42,853 bases of DNA from assembly GCA_014800515.1 (NCBI GenBank), contig JAAVFY010000007.1, positions 1 through 42,853 of the forward strand, read 5' to 3'. A program made the translations under genes and the position numbers. Shown here in pieces: positions 17,689 to 26,433 of the stretch; within the stretch, counting starts at the first letter, position 1, and each line of letters starts with the position of its first letter. Under the pieces are notes generated by a model that was not told where the DNA came from, ran no database searches, and saw only the letters and a list, made by a program, of their open reading frames with translations. Source of the DNA: Bacteroidales bacterium. Its GTDB lineage: Bacteria; Bacteroidota; Bacteroidia; Bacteroidales; Muribaculaceae.

Positions 17689-18474
17689 ATGATAAGAGTC
17701 AAGGATATAGCCGCCACTATTGAAAGCTTCGCACCGATAGAGCTTCAAGAGGGTTATGACAACGCCGGTCTTCAGGTCGGCAACCCTGAGATGCCGGTCA
17801 GCGGAGCCCTGCTTTGTCTTGACGTGACAGAAGAGGTGATGGCAGAGGCCAAAGCTCGTAGCTGTAATCTCATCATCAGCCATCATCCTCTCTTCTTCAA
17901 GAATATCCGTCAGCTCACCGGCGCTAACCCCACACAACGTATAGCCGCCGATGCAATTATAAATGGGATCGCCATATATTCGGCTCATACCAATCTTGAC
18001 AGCGCATGGGATGGCGTAAGCCACGAGATAGCCAACGAAATAGGATTGAAAGAACTCAAGGTGCTTGACCCTCGCGGCAATTCCGCTCGTGAAGGGCTGG
18101 GCGTCATAGGTGACCTCACGCCGACGCCTGCATTAGAATTTCTAAGGCGGCTCAAAGATATATTCAACGTCAAAAGTCTGCGCTATACGGCACAGACATC
18201 GCGGCTTGTGGTGAGAAAAGTTGCTGTATGCGGCGGTTCCGGAGCCTCTCTTATCGGCGATGCGATCAAAGCGGGCGCCGATGCCTATGTGAGCGGCGAC
18301 CTGAAATACCATGATTTCACTACCCATGCCCCGAGTATTATTCTTGCCGACATCGGTCACTACGAAAGTGAACTCTGCTCGCGAAAGATATTCTCACGTA
18401 TCATCCGTGAAAGGTATCCCGAAATGGTGGTGTATTTCTCTGAAGTGGAGAAAAATCCCATCAAGTATCTTTAA
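17689..18474 (+). CDS. Nif3-like dinuclear metal centre protein (YbgI family)
   Basis: A 261-residue member of the Nif3/YbgI/DUF34 family, widely conserved proteins with a two-metal site and no agreed function (older annotations call it GTP cyclohydrolase 1 type 2). Metal-ligand motifs are visible: ISHHPLFF (about 64-71), AHTNLDSAWDG (about 97-107) and DIGHYESE (about 221-228). It is the short form lacking the middle insertion domain found in longer Bacteroidetes and Bacillus homologues. It follows aspS by 4 bases and precedes the zinc-ribbon coiled-coil gene, a pairing seen in many bacteria and suggesting linked function. Confidence 0.92.
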   Translation: MIRVKDIAATIESFAPIELQEGYDNAGLQVGNPEMPVSGALLCLDVTEEVMAEAKARSCNLIISHHPLFFKNIRQLTGANPTQRIAADAIINGIAIYSAHTNLDSAWDGVSHEIANEIGLKELKVLDPRGNSAREGLGVIGDLTPTPALEFLRRLKDIFNVKSLRYTAQTSRLVVRKVAVCGGSGASLIGDAIKAGADAYVSGDLKYHDFTTHAPSIILADIGHYESELCSRKIFSRIIRERYPEMVVYFSEVEKNPIKYL

Positions 18475-18577
18475 GTTATCTTAAATAACAAACCATCTAC
18501 CTCCGTCAGCAACGTTTCCGCAAGCATATCCCGAAGGCCGAGCGAGCGGAGGAACAAGAAATATCATAAATTCTTTT

Positions 18578-19396
18578 ATGGCAACTGAAAAGAAAGCTGA
18601 CAAAGAGCGCAGCGTAGAGGAGCGACTCAAGGCCCTCTATTCCTACCAGACCATTATGTCGAGAATCGACAATATCCGCATCCTTCGGGGCGAGCTTCCT
18701 AACGAAGTGAGCGACCTGGAGGATGAGATCATGCGATTCCAGACCCGTATCCAGAAGTATAACGACGAGATCGCCGCTTCAAAAGAAGATGTGGCTTCAC
18801 GCGAAGCACAGATAGCTGAACGTAAGGCTAAGATCGCTCGTTACGACGAACAGATAAAGAATGTGCGCAACAATCGCGAATACACTTTCCTGGAAAAAGA
18901 GAAGGAGTTTGAGTCGCTCGAAATAGAGCTGGCTGAGAAGAAGATTCGCGAAGCAGTGGCTCTTCAGACTCATAAGAGCGAGGAGATTGCCCGCGCCAAG
19001 GAGGAACTCGCCGACCACGAGCAGATGCTCGTAGATAAGAAGCGCGAACTCGAAGAGATCGTCTCCGAGACCAAGCAGGAGGAAGAATCCCTGAAGGCTC
19101 AGGCCAAGGAGCTGGAACCTAAAATCGATGACACACGTCTGCTGACAGCCTTCCGTCGTATACGTCAGAATTCAAGAAACGGTCTGGGTATTGTGACAGT
19201 GCAGCGCAATGCCTGTGGAGGTTGCTTCAACCGCATCCCGCCTCAGCGTCAGATGGAAATCAAGCTTCACAAGAAAGTGATTGTATGTGAATATTGTGGC
19301 CGCATACTCGTTGACGGAGCTCTCGTCGGACAGGGTGAGACTGCTGTTCCTGCTCCCGAACCCAAAAGAAGACGTGGTGTAAAAAAATCTTCCTGA
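18578..19396 (+). CDS. Coiled-coil protein with C4-type zinc ribbon
   Basis: A 272-residue cytoplasmic protein. Residues about 20-190 are an almost unbroken charged coiled coil (heptad-rich EEIARAKEELADHEQML). The C-terminal domain is a zinc ribbon with CGGCFNRIPP and CEYCGRIL, two CxxC pairs about 30 residues apart (zf-RING_7 / CT398-type). The tail is basic (KRRRGVKKSS). The family has been linked loosely to RNA or flagellar/secretion roles elsewhere, with no proven function. It follows the Nif3-like gene by about 100 bases and ends before a strong hairpin. Confidence 0.9.
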   Translation: MATEKKADKERSVEERLKALYSYQTIMSRIDNIRILRGELPNEVSDLEDEIMRFQTRIQKYNDEIAASKEDVASREAQIAERKAKIARYDEQIKNVRNNREYTFLEKEKEFESLEIELAEKKIREAVALQTHKSEEIARAKEELADHEQMLVDKKRELEEIVSETKQEEESLKAQAKELEPKIDDTRLLTAFRRIRQNSRNGLGIVTVQRNACGGCFNRIPPQRQMEIKLHKKVIVCEYCGRILVDGALVGQGETAVPAPEPKRRRGVKKSS

Positions 19397-19420
19397 ACAG
19401 CGACATATCCAAACATATAG

Positions 19421-19454
19421 TAACGGAGTCGTGCTTTCCGGCACGACTCCGTTA
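19421..19454 (+). terminator. Terminator after zinc-ribbon gene
   Basis: A 14-bp perfect stem (TAACGGAGTCGTGC and its complement) with a 6-base loop, 24 bases past the stop codon. It likely ends the aspS-nif3-zinc ribbon transcript. The remaining bases to 19625 hold no recognised feature. Confidence 0.75.
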
Positions 19455-19625
19455 CTTATTACATATCCCCCTACTCAATACTACATAAACTATTAACGCA
19501 GAGGGGGCGCAGATTTCAGTCAGATTTACCCTGCATACGAAGGGGCAAAGCGAGCTATGTAGCTGCACCCAAAAGATGGACGAACGCTGAGACCATTGTG
19601 TAATCTTATTACAATACTCTATGCA

Positions 19626-20255
19626 TCAGGGGATATTCAGATAGCGATGAATCTGCAGTGAAAGTGTCCATCTCGGATCAGCGAGCACACGGCGCACAGT
19701 GGCCAGACGGTTGGCCGCGAATTGTTTTTCATCCGCCACAAAACAAGGCTGCAGATACATCAGCGTTTTGTCATGAATACAAGGCAACGAGAAATAAGGA
19801 TCGAGAGGTTGCCCCAGATCCACCACCTTTATCTCGTCCGCACGATCTATCTTCAGAGCAGCGGAATCAACAGTATTTTCCGCCATTTCATCCGCTGAAG
19901 AAGAGCAGATTCCCGACTTGGGAGACACCGTCACCCAATCAATTGACGGAGGCACCGACAATGTTCCATTCGTCTCGATAGCCACCTTTTTCCCCGTGGC
20001 ACGCTTGAGAAGACGCACGAAAGCCTCATCTATCCACAAGGCCGGTTCGCCGCCGGTCAGCACAATCCAATCTGCGGAATAAAGCTGCACGGCACGCAGA
20101 ATATCATCGTCTGACATCAGAATACCCTCCTGATGCTTAGTGTCGCAGAACGGACACTCAAGATTACATCCGGAAAAACGGATGAATACGGATGGATAAC
20201 CAGTATGATGTCCCTCACCCTGCAGGGAATAGAATATCTCGTTGATTTTTCTCAT
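19626..20255 (-). CDS. queE: 7-carboxy-7-deazaguanine synthase
   Basis: Radical-SAM enzyme that contracts carboxy-tetrahydropterin (from QueD) to 7-carboxy-7-deazaguanine, on the path to preQ0 and queuosine. The 209-residue protein starts INEIFYSLQGEGHHTG, the QueE signature, and has the cluster-binding motif CNLECPFC (CX3CX2C; residues 31-38), followed by TGGEPAL (about 67). It is the last gene of queF-queC-queD-queE on the minus strand and is separated from queD by element copy C. No own promoter was seen, so it probably depends on readthrough across the element. Confidence 0.95.
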   Translation of the reverse strand: MRKINEIFYSLQGEGHHTGYPSVFIRFSGCNLECPFCDTKHQEGILMSDDDILRAVQLYSADWIVLTGGEPALWIDEAFVRLLKRATGKKVAIETNGTLSVPPSIDWVTVSPKSGICSSSADEMAENTVDSAALKIDRADEIKVVDLGQPLDPYFSLPCIHDKTLMYLQPCFVADEKQFAANRLATVRRVLADPRWTLSLQIHRYLNIP

Positions 20256-20269
20256 TTACAATATTATTC

Positions 20270-20464
20270 TAAGTAGCTAAGAAAAATTAATAATATGATA
20301 GATGCGCGATAATTTTGAGTCAGGTTGATCGCGGAGGTAAGGAGCTTAGCGAGCTAAGCGACTGAGTGACAAGGACAAGATGGCCAGAATTAGCCGCATA
20401 TCTCATATCAAGATACTTTCAAAGCTATTGAGTTATTATAGCGTTTAATTTTTCTTAGTACTTA
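20270..20464 (+). repeat. MITE-like element, copy C (195 bp)
   Basis: A full copy from TAAGTAGCTAAG to CTTAGTACTTA. The right tip lacks one C relative to the others (CTTAGTAC instead of CTTAGCTAC) and several internal changes occur (GATCGCGGAGGTAAGG, CAGAATTAGCC), making it the most diverged copy. It sits between queD and queE inside an otherwise tight operon, in the orientation opposite to the genes. Confidence 0.92.
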
Positions 20465-20483
20465 TGATAAAGGCGACAGAGAC

Positions 20484-20822
20484 TTATAAATCATCAGATT
20501 CATATATCGCTATATTCCCCTTGCTTTCCTGAACTTCACACCGATAGCACTCCGGAATCGAATCAACAATCCAGCGGGCGATATTCTCCGCAGTAGGGTT
20601 GAACGGAAGCACGTCATTAAGAATCTTATGGTCAAGCCGCTCATTGATCCGGCGTTTGATGTGAGTGAAATCCACTACCATGCCGTCAGCATTCAATTCA
20701 CGAGCCTTACACTCCACAGTGATAATCCAATTATGGCCATGCAGCTCCGAACATTTACTCTCGTATGACAGGCAAAGCCGATGCGCGGCCGACACCTCAA
20801 ATGTTTTCTTTATATAATACAT
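20484..20822 (-). CDS. queD: 6-carboxy-5,6,7,8-tetrahydropterin synthase
   Basis: Second step of 7-deazaguanine synthesis, converting dihydroneopterin triphosphate to carboxy-tetrahydropterin. The 112-residue protein carries the T-fold zinc site: His15 in SAAHRL, and CSELHGHNW (catalytic Cys and HGH zinc ligands; about 24-32). The charge-relay region is LDHKILND (about 69-76), with a C-terminal VQESKGNIAIY. It lies 12 bases downstream of queC on the same strand. Length is slightly short but complete for QueD. Confidence 0.94.
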   Translation of the reverse strand: MYYIKKTFEVSAAHRLCLSYESKCSELHGHNWIITVECKARELNADGMVVDFTHIKRRINERLDHKILNDVLPFNPTAENIARWIVDSIPECYRCEVQESKGNIAIYESDDL

Positions 20823-20834
20823 CTTGCGGTCAAA

Positions 20835-21482
20835 TCAAAAGTCAATAAATCGCTCCAGGCCGGCGTCTCTCAACGCTTCAGCTCTTTCTCTACATGTGCC
20901 GCAGCATCCACAGTGGCGCTCTCCCCCTTTATAGCATGAATAAGTCATCGAATAATCCACATCGAGCGAGGCCCCTATGCGCGCTATATCGCTTTTTGTC
21001 ATTTCGGAATACGGGGCTTCTATATCAATTCCTTCATACGTACCTCTGGCGGCCGCTATGCTCATAGCCTCAACAAAGGGGGTGCGACAGTCGGGATATA
21101 TGGCATGATCACCGCCATGACTCGCAATCAGAACGTGATGCAGCCCGCGCGATTCCGCAAGTCCCACAGCTACAGAAAGCATGATACCGTTGCGGAAAGG
21201 GACTACCGTCGACTTCATATTCTCATCATCATAATTCCCCTCCGGAATAGCGTCAGCTCCCGAAAGGAGGGAACTCTCGAAATACTGTCCGATAAACTTA
21301 AGAGGAATAATTATATGCGGAATGTCCAGCAGCTCACACTGCCGGGCAGCACACTCCAATTCGCGGGCATTATGGTTTGACCCGTAGTCAAAACTTACGG
21401 CAAGAGCTATTCTCTCCTTACGCTGGTGCATCAGCGTCACGGAGTCCATTCCTCCGGAAAGCACTATCACAGAATCTTTCAT
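20835..21482 (-). CDS. queC: 7-cyano-7-deazaguanine synthase
   Basis: ATP-dependent enzyme that turns 7-carboxy-7-deazaguanine into preQ0 using ammonia. The 215-residue protein begins with the PP-loop SGGMDSVTL (residues 9-17) and has the zinc-binding cysteine group near the end ([18 protein letters not shown]). The start overlaps the queF stop by four bases, so it is translationally coupled. It is the second gene of the que operon. Confidence 0.96.
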   Translation of the reverse strand: MKDSVIVLSGGMDSVTLMHQRKERIALAVSFDYGSNHNARELECAARQCELLDIPHIIIPLKFIGQYFESSLLSGADAIPEGNYDDENMKSTVVPFRNGIMLSVAVGLAESRGLHHVLIASHGGDHAIYPDCRTPFVEAMSIAAARGTYEGIDIEAPYSEMTKSDIARIGASLDVDYSMTYSCYKGGERHCGCCGTCRERAEALRDAGLERFIDF

Positions 21483-21964
21483 CTCCTACCGCAATTTATG
21501 TTAGACTCGAAAGCCTGGGCAATGCGGGTATTGACAAGCTGCTGATGTTCGGAATCACCCCAGGCCGCAAAAGGATAGATACTTATTCCTCCACGCGGCA
21601 TAAACACACCTTTCACCTCGATATATCGGGGGTCCATAAGCCGGCGCAGATCGTTCAGGATAATGTTGACACAATCTTCATGAAAGTCGCCGTGATTGCG
21701 AAAGGAGAAAAGATAGAGCTTGAGACTCTTACTCTCCACCATTCTCTCTCGCGGAATATAAGATATGTAGATATGCCCGAAGTCCGGCTGACCGGTTTTC
21801 GGACAAAGAGTGGTAAATTCCGGACAATCAAAAGTCACTACATACTCTCGTTCCGGATGCTTGTTTTCAAAAGTCTCGAGAATATCCGGATTATAATCCG
21901 TGCGATATTCAGTGCCTTGGCAGCCCAGAAGGGTCACGCCCTGCAGTTCGGATTCGGTTCTCAT
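21479..21964 (-). CDS. queF: NADPH-dependent 7-cyano-7-deazaguanine reductase
   Basis: Reduces preQ0 to preQ1, the base inserted into tRNA. The 161-residue protein is the short (unimodular) QueF. The nucleophile cysteine is in [17 protein letters not shown] (about 47-63), and [21 protein letters not shown] is the QueF NADPH-binding motif. First gene of the operon, with a consensus promoter 80-110 bases upstream. Its presence shows that the cluster is for queuosine rather than preQ0 export alone. No preQ1 riboswitch was recognised in the leader. Confidence 0.96.
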   Translation of the reverse strand: MRTESELQGVTLLGCQGTEYRTDYNPDILETFENKHPEREYVVTFDCPEFTTLCPKTGQPDFGHIYISYIPRERMVESKSLKLYLFSFRNHGDFHEDCVNIILNDLRRLMDPRYIEVKGVFMPRGGISIYPFAAWGDSEHQQLVNTRIAQAFESNINCGRR

Positions 21965-22045
21965 ATACGCTTTCTAATCTTTGTCATTACCAACGCGCTG
22001 CCACCATCGTCAGCAATGAAGTGTAAAAAGATTTCTTTGAAATTA

Positions 22046-22076
22046 CAAAATTAAGAAAATTATTCCTATTGACAAA
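22046..22076 (-). promoter_or_regulatory. Promoter of the que operon
   Basis: On the minus strand TTTG (22073-22076), exactly 19 bases, TAATTTTG (22046-22053): a full consensus match. The leader to queF is about 75 bases. Confidence 0.8.
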
Positions 22077-22116
22077 GTCTCATTCCCCCATACTTCATCC
22101 GTACCCTCACAAGTCA

Positions 22117-22155
22117 AATCAAAAGCGTCCGCTCTCACGAGTGAACGCTTTTGAT
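22117..22155. terminator. Hairpin next to the que promoter
   Basis: AATCAAAAGCGT pairs with ACGCTTTTGATT around a 15-base loop, about 40 bases upstream of the que promoter. It is AT-rich at its base and could terminate in either direction. Confidence 0.5.
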
Positions 22156-22241
22156 TCATCTCTCTCTGACTGCACCGGTCAGAAACCTGAGATAAAAACT
22201 TAATGAACAAAAATCTATCTTCTTTCTTACGTTATTAAAAA

Positions 22242-22275
22242 CACGTCCGGGAGAGAAATGGTTCTCCCGGACGTG
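22242..22275. terminator. Strong terminator hairpin
   Basis: A 13-bp GC-rich stem (CACGTCCGGGAGA and its complement) with a T tract on the plus side and an A tract on the other, so it can work both ways. It probably ends the minus-strand transcript of the coiled-coil gene at 22494. Between it and 22493 no gene is seen, only a 12-base direct repeat CTTCCATATATG (22431 and 22457). Confidence 0.7.
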
Positions 22276-22493
22276 CTTTTTAACGTTTCTTATATTTATG
22301 GAATATCCGTATCACTTCATCTATGGAAAGATATCAAATTCCTATATCCCTATGCGGCCGCCGGCCGCTATTAATTGCTGCAGAGACGATTTAACACGTC
22401 CCTTTACCGCAAGAAAGCGGAATATTCACACTTCCATATATGTCGTCACACCGATGCTTCCATATATGAGCCGGAGGTTTGAATAAGATTTTA

Positions 22494-22886
22494 TCAATTA
22501 TTGCGGAGAGCCGCGATACGCTGCTCGATCTGGGCAGCCTGACGCTCAAGCTCCTGAAGGGCTCTCTGACGACGGATTTCAGCGTGATTTACCACTGCGT
22601 CGTTCATAGCCTCAACTTCCTTCTGCAGACGCTCGCACTCTCTCTCAGTGAGTTCGGGGAGCTCCACGAGTTTCTTGCGGAGTGTGCGGAGAGTCTCTAC
22701 GATGCCGGAGGGAGTGGTAGCCATCGGCTCGCCGGCCTCAGCTTTGAGTTTCATACGACGACGCCAGCTGATAATGGAGGCGTACTGATTGTCGACACTT
22801 CTCTTCATGAACTTCTCGCGATACTCGGGCTTACGCTCTGCGAGAAAATCATCGAGATACTTATTGACTGTATCTATCTTTGCCAT
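22494..22886 (-). CDS. Small helical coiled-coil protein, unknown function
   Basis: A 130-residue, highly charged, all-helical protein with no signal or membrane segment. The N-terminal half is basic (MKRSVDNQYASIISWRRRMKLKAE) and could bind nucleic acid, which is only an inference. The C-terminal half from about residue 60 is a coiled coil (ALQELERQAAQIEQRIAALR). It is a monocistronic gene with a full consensus promoter and a strong hairpin downstream, so it is very likely real and well expressed. No family was recognised. Codon use matches its neighbours. Confidence 0.75.
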   Translation of the reverse strand: MAKIDTVNKYLDDFLAERKPEYREKFMKRSVDNQYASIISWRRRMKLKAEAGEPMATTPSGIVETLRTLRKKLVELPELTERECERLQKEVEAMNDAVVNHAEIRRQRALQELERQAAQIEQRIAALRNN

Positions 22887-22968
22887 GATTAATATATAAT
22901 ATGAGTGATTGTATATCCTATCTATTGTCTCTGTCCGTAATCAACAGTTTATTTTACTTTTCACCCTG

Positions 22969-23000
22969 CAAAATTAAATTATCAATTTTAATCTCGCAAA
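22969..23000 (-). promoter_or_regulatory. Promoter of the small coiled-coil gene
   Basis: On the minus strand TTTG (22997-23000), 20 bases, TAATTTTG (22969-22976). The leader is about 75 bases. The rest of the gap to lptF (23001-23182) is AT-rich with nothing recognised. Confidence 0.75.
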
Positions 23001-23182
23001 TTATTTTATAAAAATATCAAAGGCAAAACCTCATAAAGGTCTTAAATTATATTATTTCATGGTCAACGGCAACAAAAACCCCACCAAAAACACTATATCC
23101 ACCCCTCTACGCTCATCATAAATTACATAATCCTCGCAATATCCCGCCATCTTTGACCTATATCATTTTTATGAGATGTGGC

Positions 23183-25114
23183 CTAAGATTGCATTTTTTG
23201 CAACAGTTCGGTTTCAACATCACAAGCAGCAACCACTCGTCTCATATCCCCCTTGAGTTTCGACTGCGCATCAAGTCCGAACAGCCATACGGGGATACCT
23301 ATCGGAAAGATAACAATCATAAGATATGACAGCCATTTATGCTTTGAGGGAGCATATACCCAAAGCGGCGCAATCACCGGAAACTCTGTCAACTTGTTCA
23401 CCACGAAGGGATCTCTGCAATCTGTGAGATACTCCACCTCGTCGTCTGTTGTGACACCGATTCTCCGTATGTCATTCATATCATATCCCTTTATCCAATA
23501 ATCAAAATACGACTGCCTGCGAGAATATCGCGTGAGAAATGCGACTACATCCTCCTTGAGCCCGCCGAGACGCTTGATAGCCTCGTCAACAGATATATCA
23601 TTGATGATTACCTCCTTTGCACGCACACTTCGAGCCTGCCTGCGTCCGAGCAGTCGGTTGAAGAAATTGACGTAACGGTCTCGGTCGAACACTGAAGAAT
23701 CATTCATAGCCTTAATAGTCACATAGCATCCGAGCGGAATCAGGATAAATGACGAAAGCCACATTCCGAACCATACAGGCCAATGGCCATCACGAGCCAT
23801 CTTATAGCCTGTATTGTCAAAAATATAGTATACAAGGAAGAGTAGCACCGATATCACAAGCGGAGTGCCGAGACCGCCTTTTCGTATAATGGCACCGAGA
23901 GGCGCACCGATGAAGAAAAATACCAGACAGGCCACAGAGAGTGTATATTTCTTAAGCAACTCTATCTCATGACGGCGGATTGTCTTCTTCTCGGCCGCCA
24001 TATCATCGGCCCTGAATTGAAGTTCGCCGGAACGCCTGCGGGAGAGATTTTTGGCAGCATCAAACACGGCTGCCTGCCTCTGTGCATCAAGCGATGTTAT
24101 CAGAGAATCAATATTCACTTCCTTAACAGCACTCGGCTTATCTTTCTTACCGGATACTTCTGAGATTCCTGATTTAGACTGTGTGTCGCCAGAACCGGAC
24201 TGATCACCTCTGAGAGCGGGGAAAGAGGTGTGACGCAATTCCGCCGCATAATTCCTTCCTATAGAATCGACTCTCCTGCCCACAGAGTCAATCGTGGCTC
24301 TCAGCTCCGCGATATTTTTTCCGACATACTGACGCCGCATCCCGTCTTCGTCAAGGCGGTTGAAGTTGGCGTCAAACTTTATCAGCACCTCCTTATCCTT
24401 AAACGTTTCTCTACGGAAAGGCACATTTCTGTCAAGATTGCTCTGATCGCGCAGATTCTCGAACTGTTCTCCCGTGAAAAGATGCAAGTAGAGATAGCGC
24501 ATATCCGGAGTGAAGGCGAGCCGGGCAGAGTCGCTGAGCAGGATAGTGGCGTTATCTCCGCCCCGCGATATGTCGTAAATCATCATATCGTAAAGCATAC
24601 CCGTCTCCTTGTCCTTATGCTTCACAAACAGATTGTAGCCGGGAATCTGATCATAGAAAGTGCCCTCCGGAATCTCAAGTTCCGGACTCTTCTGTCGCAT
24701 GGAGAAAAGGAGTGTCCACATCTTCACCTGAGCCTTAGGCAACACATCATTCTGAAAAAAGAAAGCCCCGACAGCGATAAACCCGATAAATATTATCAAA
24801 GGCCTCATCACCTTAAGCAGCGATATGCCCGATGCCTTCATGGCGGTAAGCTCGAATTTCTCACCGAAATTGCCGAATGTCATGAGCGATGCAAGAAGTA
24901 TGGCAAGCGGCAAAGCCATCGGCACCATACTGACGGCAGCATAGAAGAAAAGTTCGCCGAGCACACCCATCGACAGACCCTTTCCCACAAGATCGTCGAT
25001 ATATTTCCAGAGGAACTGCATAAGCACGATGAAGAGCACGATGAAAAACGTCATCGCGAACAGAGGCAGGAAACTCTTCAATATAAAGAGATTAAGACGC
25101 TTGATAATTCTCAT
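23183..25114 (-). CDS. LptF/LptG-family lipopolysaccharide export permease
   Basis: Inner-membrane subunit of the Lpt transporter that extracts lipopolysaccharide for export. The 643-residue protein has an N-terminal transmembrane pair (about 8-80), a third segment near 100-120, a periplasmic jellyroll (about 130-270), and a polar low-complexity spacer (QSGSGDTQSKSGISE, about 305-325). The C-terminal membrane helices are at about 385-470. A further cytoplasmic C-terminal region of about 170 residues ends in another hydrophobic pair near 595-620. It is much longer than the 360-residue proteobacterial proteins. LptF versus LptG cannot be assigned. Single gene, divergent from pta. Confidence 0.9.
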   Translation of the reverse strand: MRIIKRLNLFILKSFLPLFAMTFFIVLFIVLMQFLWKYIDDLVGKGLSMGVLGELFFYAAVSMVPMALPLAILLASLMTFGNFGEKFELTAMKASGISLLKVMRPLIIFIGFIAVGAFFFQNDVLPKAQVKMWTLLFSMRQKSPELEIPEGTFYDQIPGYNLFVKHKDKETGMLYDMMIYDISRGGDNATILLSDSARLAFTPDMRYLYLHLFTGEQFENLRDQSNLDRNVPFRRETFKDKEVLIKFDANFNRLDEDGMRRQYVGKNIAELRATIDSVGRRVDSIGRNYAAELRHTSFPALRGDQSGSGDTQSKSGISEVSGKKDKPSAVKEVNIDSLITSLDAQRQAAVFDAAKNLSRRRSGELQFRADDMAAEKKTIRRHEIELLKKYTLSVACLVFFFIGAPLGAIIRKGGLGTPLVISVLLFLVYYIFDNTGYKMARDGHWPVWFGMWLSSFILIPLGCYVTIKAMNDSSVFDRDRYVNFFNRLLGRRQARSVRAKEVIINDISVDEAIKRLGGLKEDVVAFLTRYSRRQSYFDYWIKGYDMNDIRRIGVTTDDEVEYLTDCRDPFVVNKLTEFPVIAPLWVYAPSKHKWLSYLMIVIFPIGIPVWLFGLDAQSKLKGDMRRVVAACDVETELLQKMQS

Positions 25115-25328
25115 TACTCTGAAGTAGAACTATTAGGCCTCATGCCGAGGTCTTAAGCAGAAAAACGGGTGTAAAGTTAGTTATTATCGCTGACAGAATC
25201 CGTAGAATGAGTCAAAAAACGAAATTTAACACCTTTCAGGCTATCCCGAAGACCATGATGGAAGAAGAACAAAGCCAACGTCAGCATAAAAAAGAAAGGA
25301 GAAATGAAAACAGACAAGGAATTTTTAT

Positions 25329-25336
25329 TAATTTTG
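25329..25336 (+). promoter_or_regulatory. Probable -7 box for pta-ackA
   Basis: TAATTTTG about 50 bases before the pta ATG; no TTTG is present at -33. The rest of the 25115-25385 gap shows no gene I would support. Confidence 0.4.
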
Positions 25337-25385
25337 CACAATAAGACCCCATCAACATAAAGTCTCACCTTTATAAAATAATATC

Positions 25386-26399
25386 ATGACATTATTCGAA
25401 AGACTTACCAAGAAAGCACAGGAGCATCCCCAGAGGCTCGTGCTTCCGGAATCGACTGAGCCCCGCACTCTCCAGGCCGCTGACAAAATCATAGAAATCG
25501 GCGCCGCCGAGGTTATCCTCCTTGGTCGTAAAGAGGAGATTGAGGCTAAAGCAGCCGAACTCGGACTCTCCAACATATCCAAGGCTCACATATATTCCTG
25601 CGAAGACATCACTTTCACCGAGAAGTATGCCGAGCTCTTCACCGAACTTCGCAAGAAGAAAGGCATGACTCTCGACGAGGCTCGTGAGATTGTCAGGAAT
25701 CCTCTCTATCTCGGCTGTCTTCTCATCAAGGCCGGCGATGCCGACTGTATGGTGGCCGGAGCCCTCAGCCCCACATCCCACGTGCTTCGTGCAGCCTTCC
25801 AGGTGCTGAAGATGAAACCGGGTATCACTGTAGTAAGCGGTGCCTTCATCATGCTTCTCCCCGAGAATGTGCCCTACGGCGACAATCACATGCTCGTATT
25901 CGCAGACTGCGCCGTGGTGCCCGATCCCACCACTGAGGAACTCGCCCAGATCGCTATCGCCACTGCCAAGACCACTAAGGATATAGCCGGTCTTGACCCC
26001 GTGGTGGCAATGCTCAGCTTCTCCACCAAGGGTAGTGCAAGCCATGAGCGCGTTGACAAAGTGCGCAATGCCGTTGAACTCGTACATCAGCTTGCACCCG
26101 AACTCTGTGTTGACGGTGAGATGCAGAGCGATGCAGCCATCGTTGAAAGCGTAGGCAAGCAGAAGGCTCCCGGCAGCCCCGTGGCCGGCCATGCCAACAC
26201 ACTCATCTTCCCCTCGCTCGAGACCGGCAATATCGCCTATAAGCTCGTGCAGCGACTGGCAGGTGCCGGCGCCGTAGGCCCCATCCTCCAGGGTCTCGCA
26301 GCTCCCGTCAACGACCTTTCCCGCGGTGCAACCGTAGAGGACATCGTCAACACAATCATCGTCACCTGCAATCAGTCGATAGGCGATAAGGGACTCTGA
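25386..26399 (+). CDS. pta: Phosphate acetyltransferase
   Basis: Converts acetyl-CoA and phosphate to acetyl phosphate, the first half of the acetate/ATP-forming fermentation branch. The 337-residue protein is the short Pta form without the N-terminal DRTGG regulatory domain. Visible signatures are RLVLPESTEPRTLQAA (residues 17-32), AGALSPTSHVLRAAFQVL (about 124-141) and the conserved C-terminal VVAMLSFSTKGSA and GNIAYKLVQRLAGA. It lies 34 bases before ackA on the same strand, the common operon. Confidence 0.96.
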   Translation: MTLFERLTKKAQEHPQRLVLPESTEPRTLQAADKIIEIGAAEVILLGRKEEIEAKAAELGLSNISKAHIYSCEDITFTEKYAELFTELRKKKGMTLDEAREIVRNPLYLGCLLIKAGDADCMVAGALSPTSHVLRAAFQVLKMKPGITVVSGAFIMLLPENVPYGDNHMLVFADCAVVPDPTTEELAQIAIATAKTTKDIAGLDPVVAMLSFSTKGSASHERVDKVRNAVELVHQLAPELCVDGEMQSDAAIVESVGKQKAPGSPVAGHANTLIFPSLETGNIAYKLVQRLAGAGAVGPILQGLAAPVNDLSRGATVEDIVNTIIVTCNQSIGDKGL

Positions 26400-26433
26400 A
26401 CCTACTGAACAATACCATACAACACACTCTTAT

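Noticed and set aside
21965-22045. preQ1 riboswitch in the que leader
   Set aside because: The leader is AT-rich and short, and no preQ1 aptamer pattern with its A-rich tail could be drawn.
21377-22054. 225-codon plus-strand ORF across queC and queF
   Set aside because: Antisense to two certain que genes and crossing the que promoter.
22298-22486. 62-codon plus-strand ORF between the hairpin and the coiled-coil gene
   Set aside because: No family pattern and no promoter; it contains a direct repeat and seems to be non-coding.
24230-25156. 308-codon plus-strand ORF within lptF/lptG
   Set aside because: The protein is rich in His/Arg/Gln with no domain pattern, as expected for an antisense reading of a membrane-protein gene.
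25177-25368. 63-codon minus-strand ORF upstream of pta
   Set aside because: It covers the pta -7 box and leader, is AT-driven and hydrophobic only in one short patch, and has no start context.
25392-26192. 266-codon minus-strand ORF inside pta
   Set aside because: It mirrors the strongly biased codons of pta; the pta frame is unquestionable and the shadow has a low-complexity Gly/His composition.
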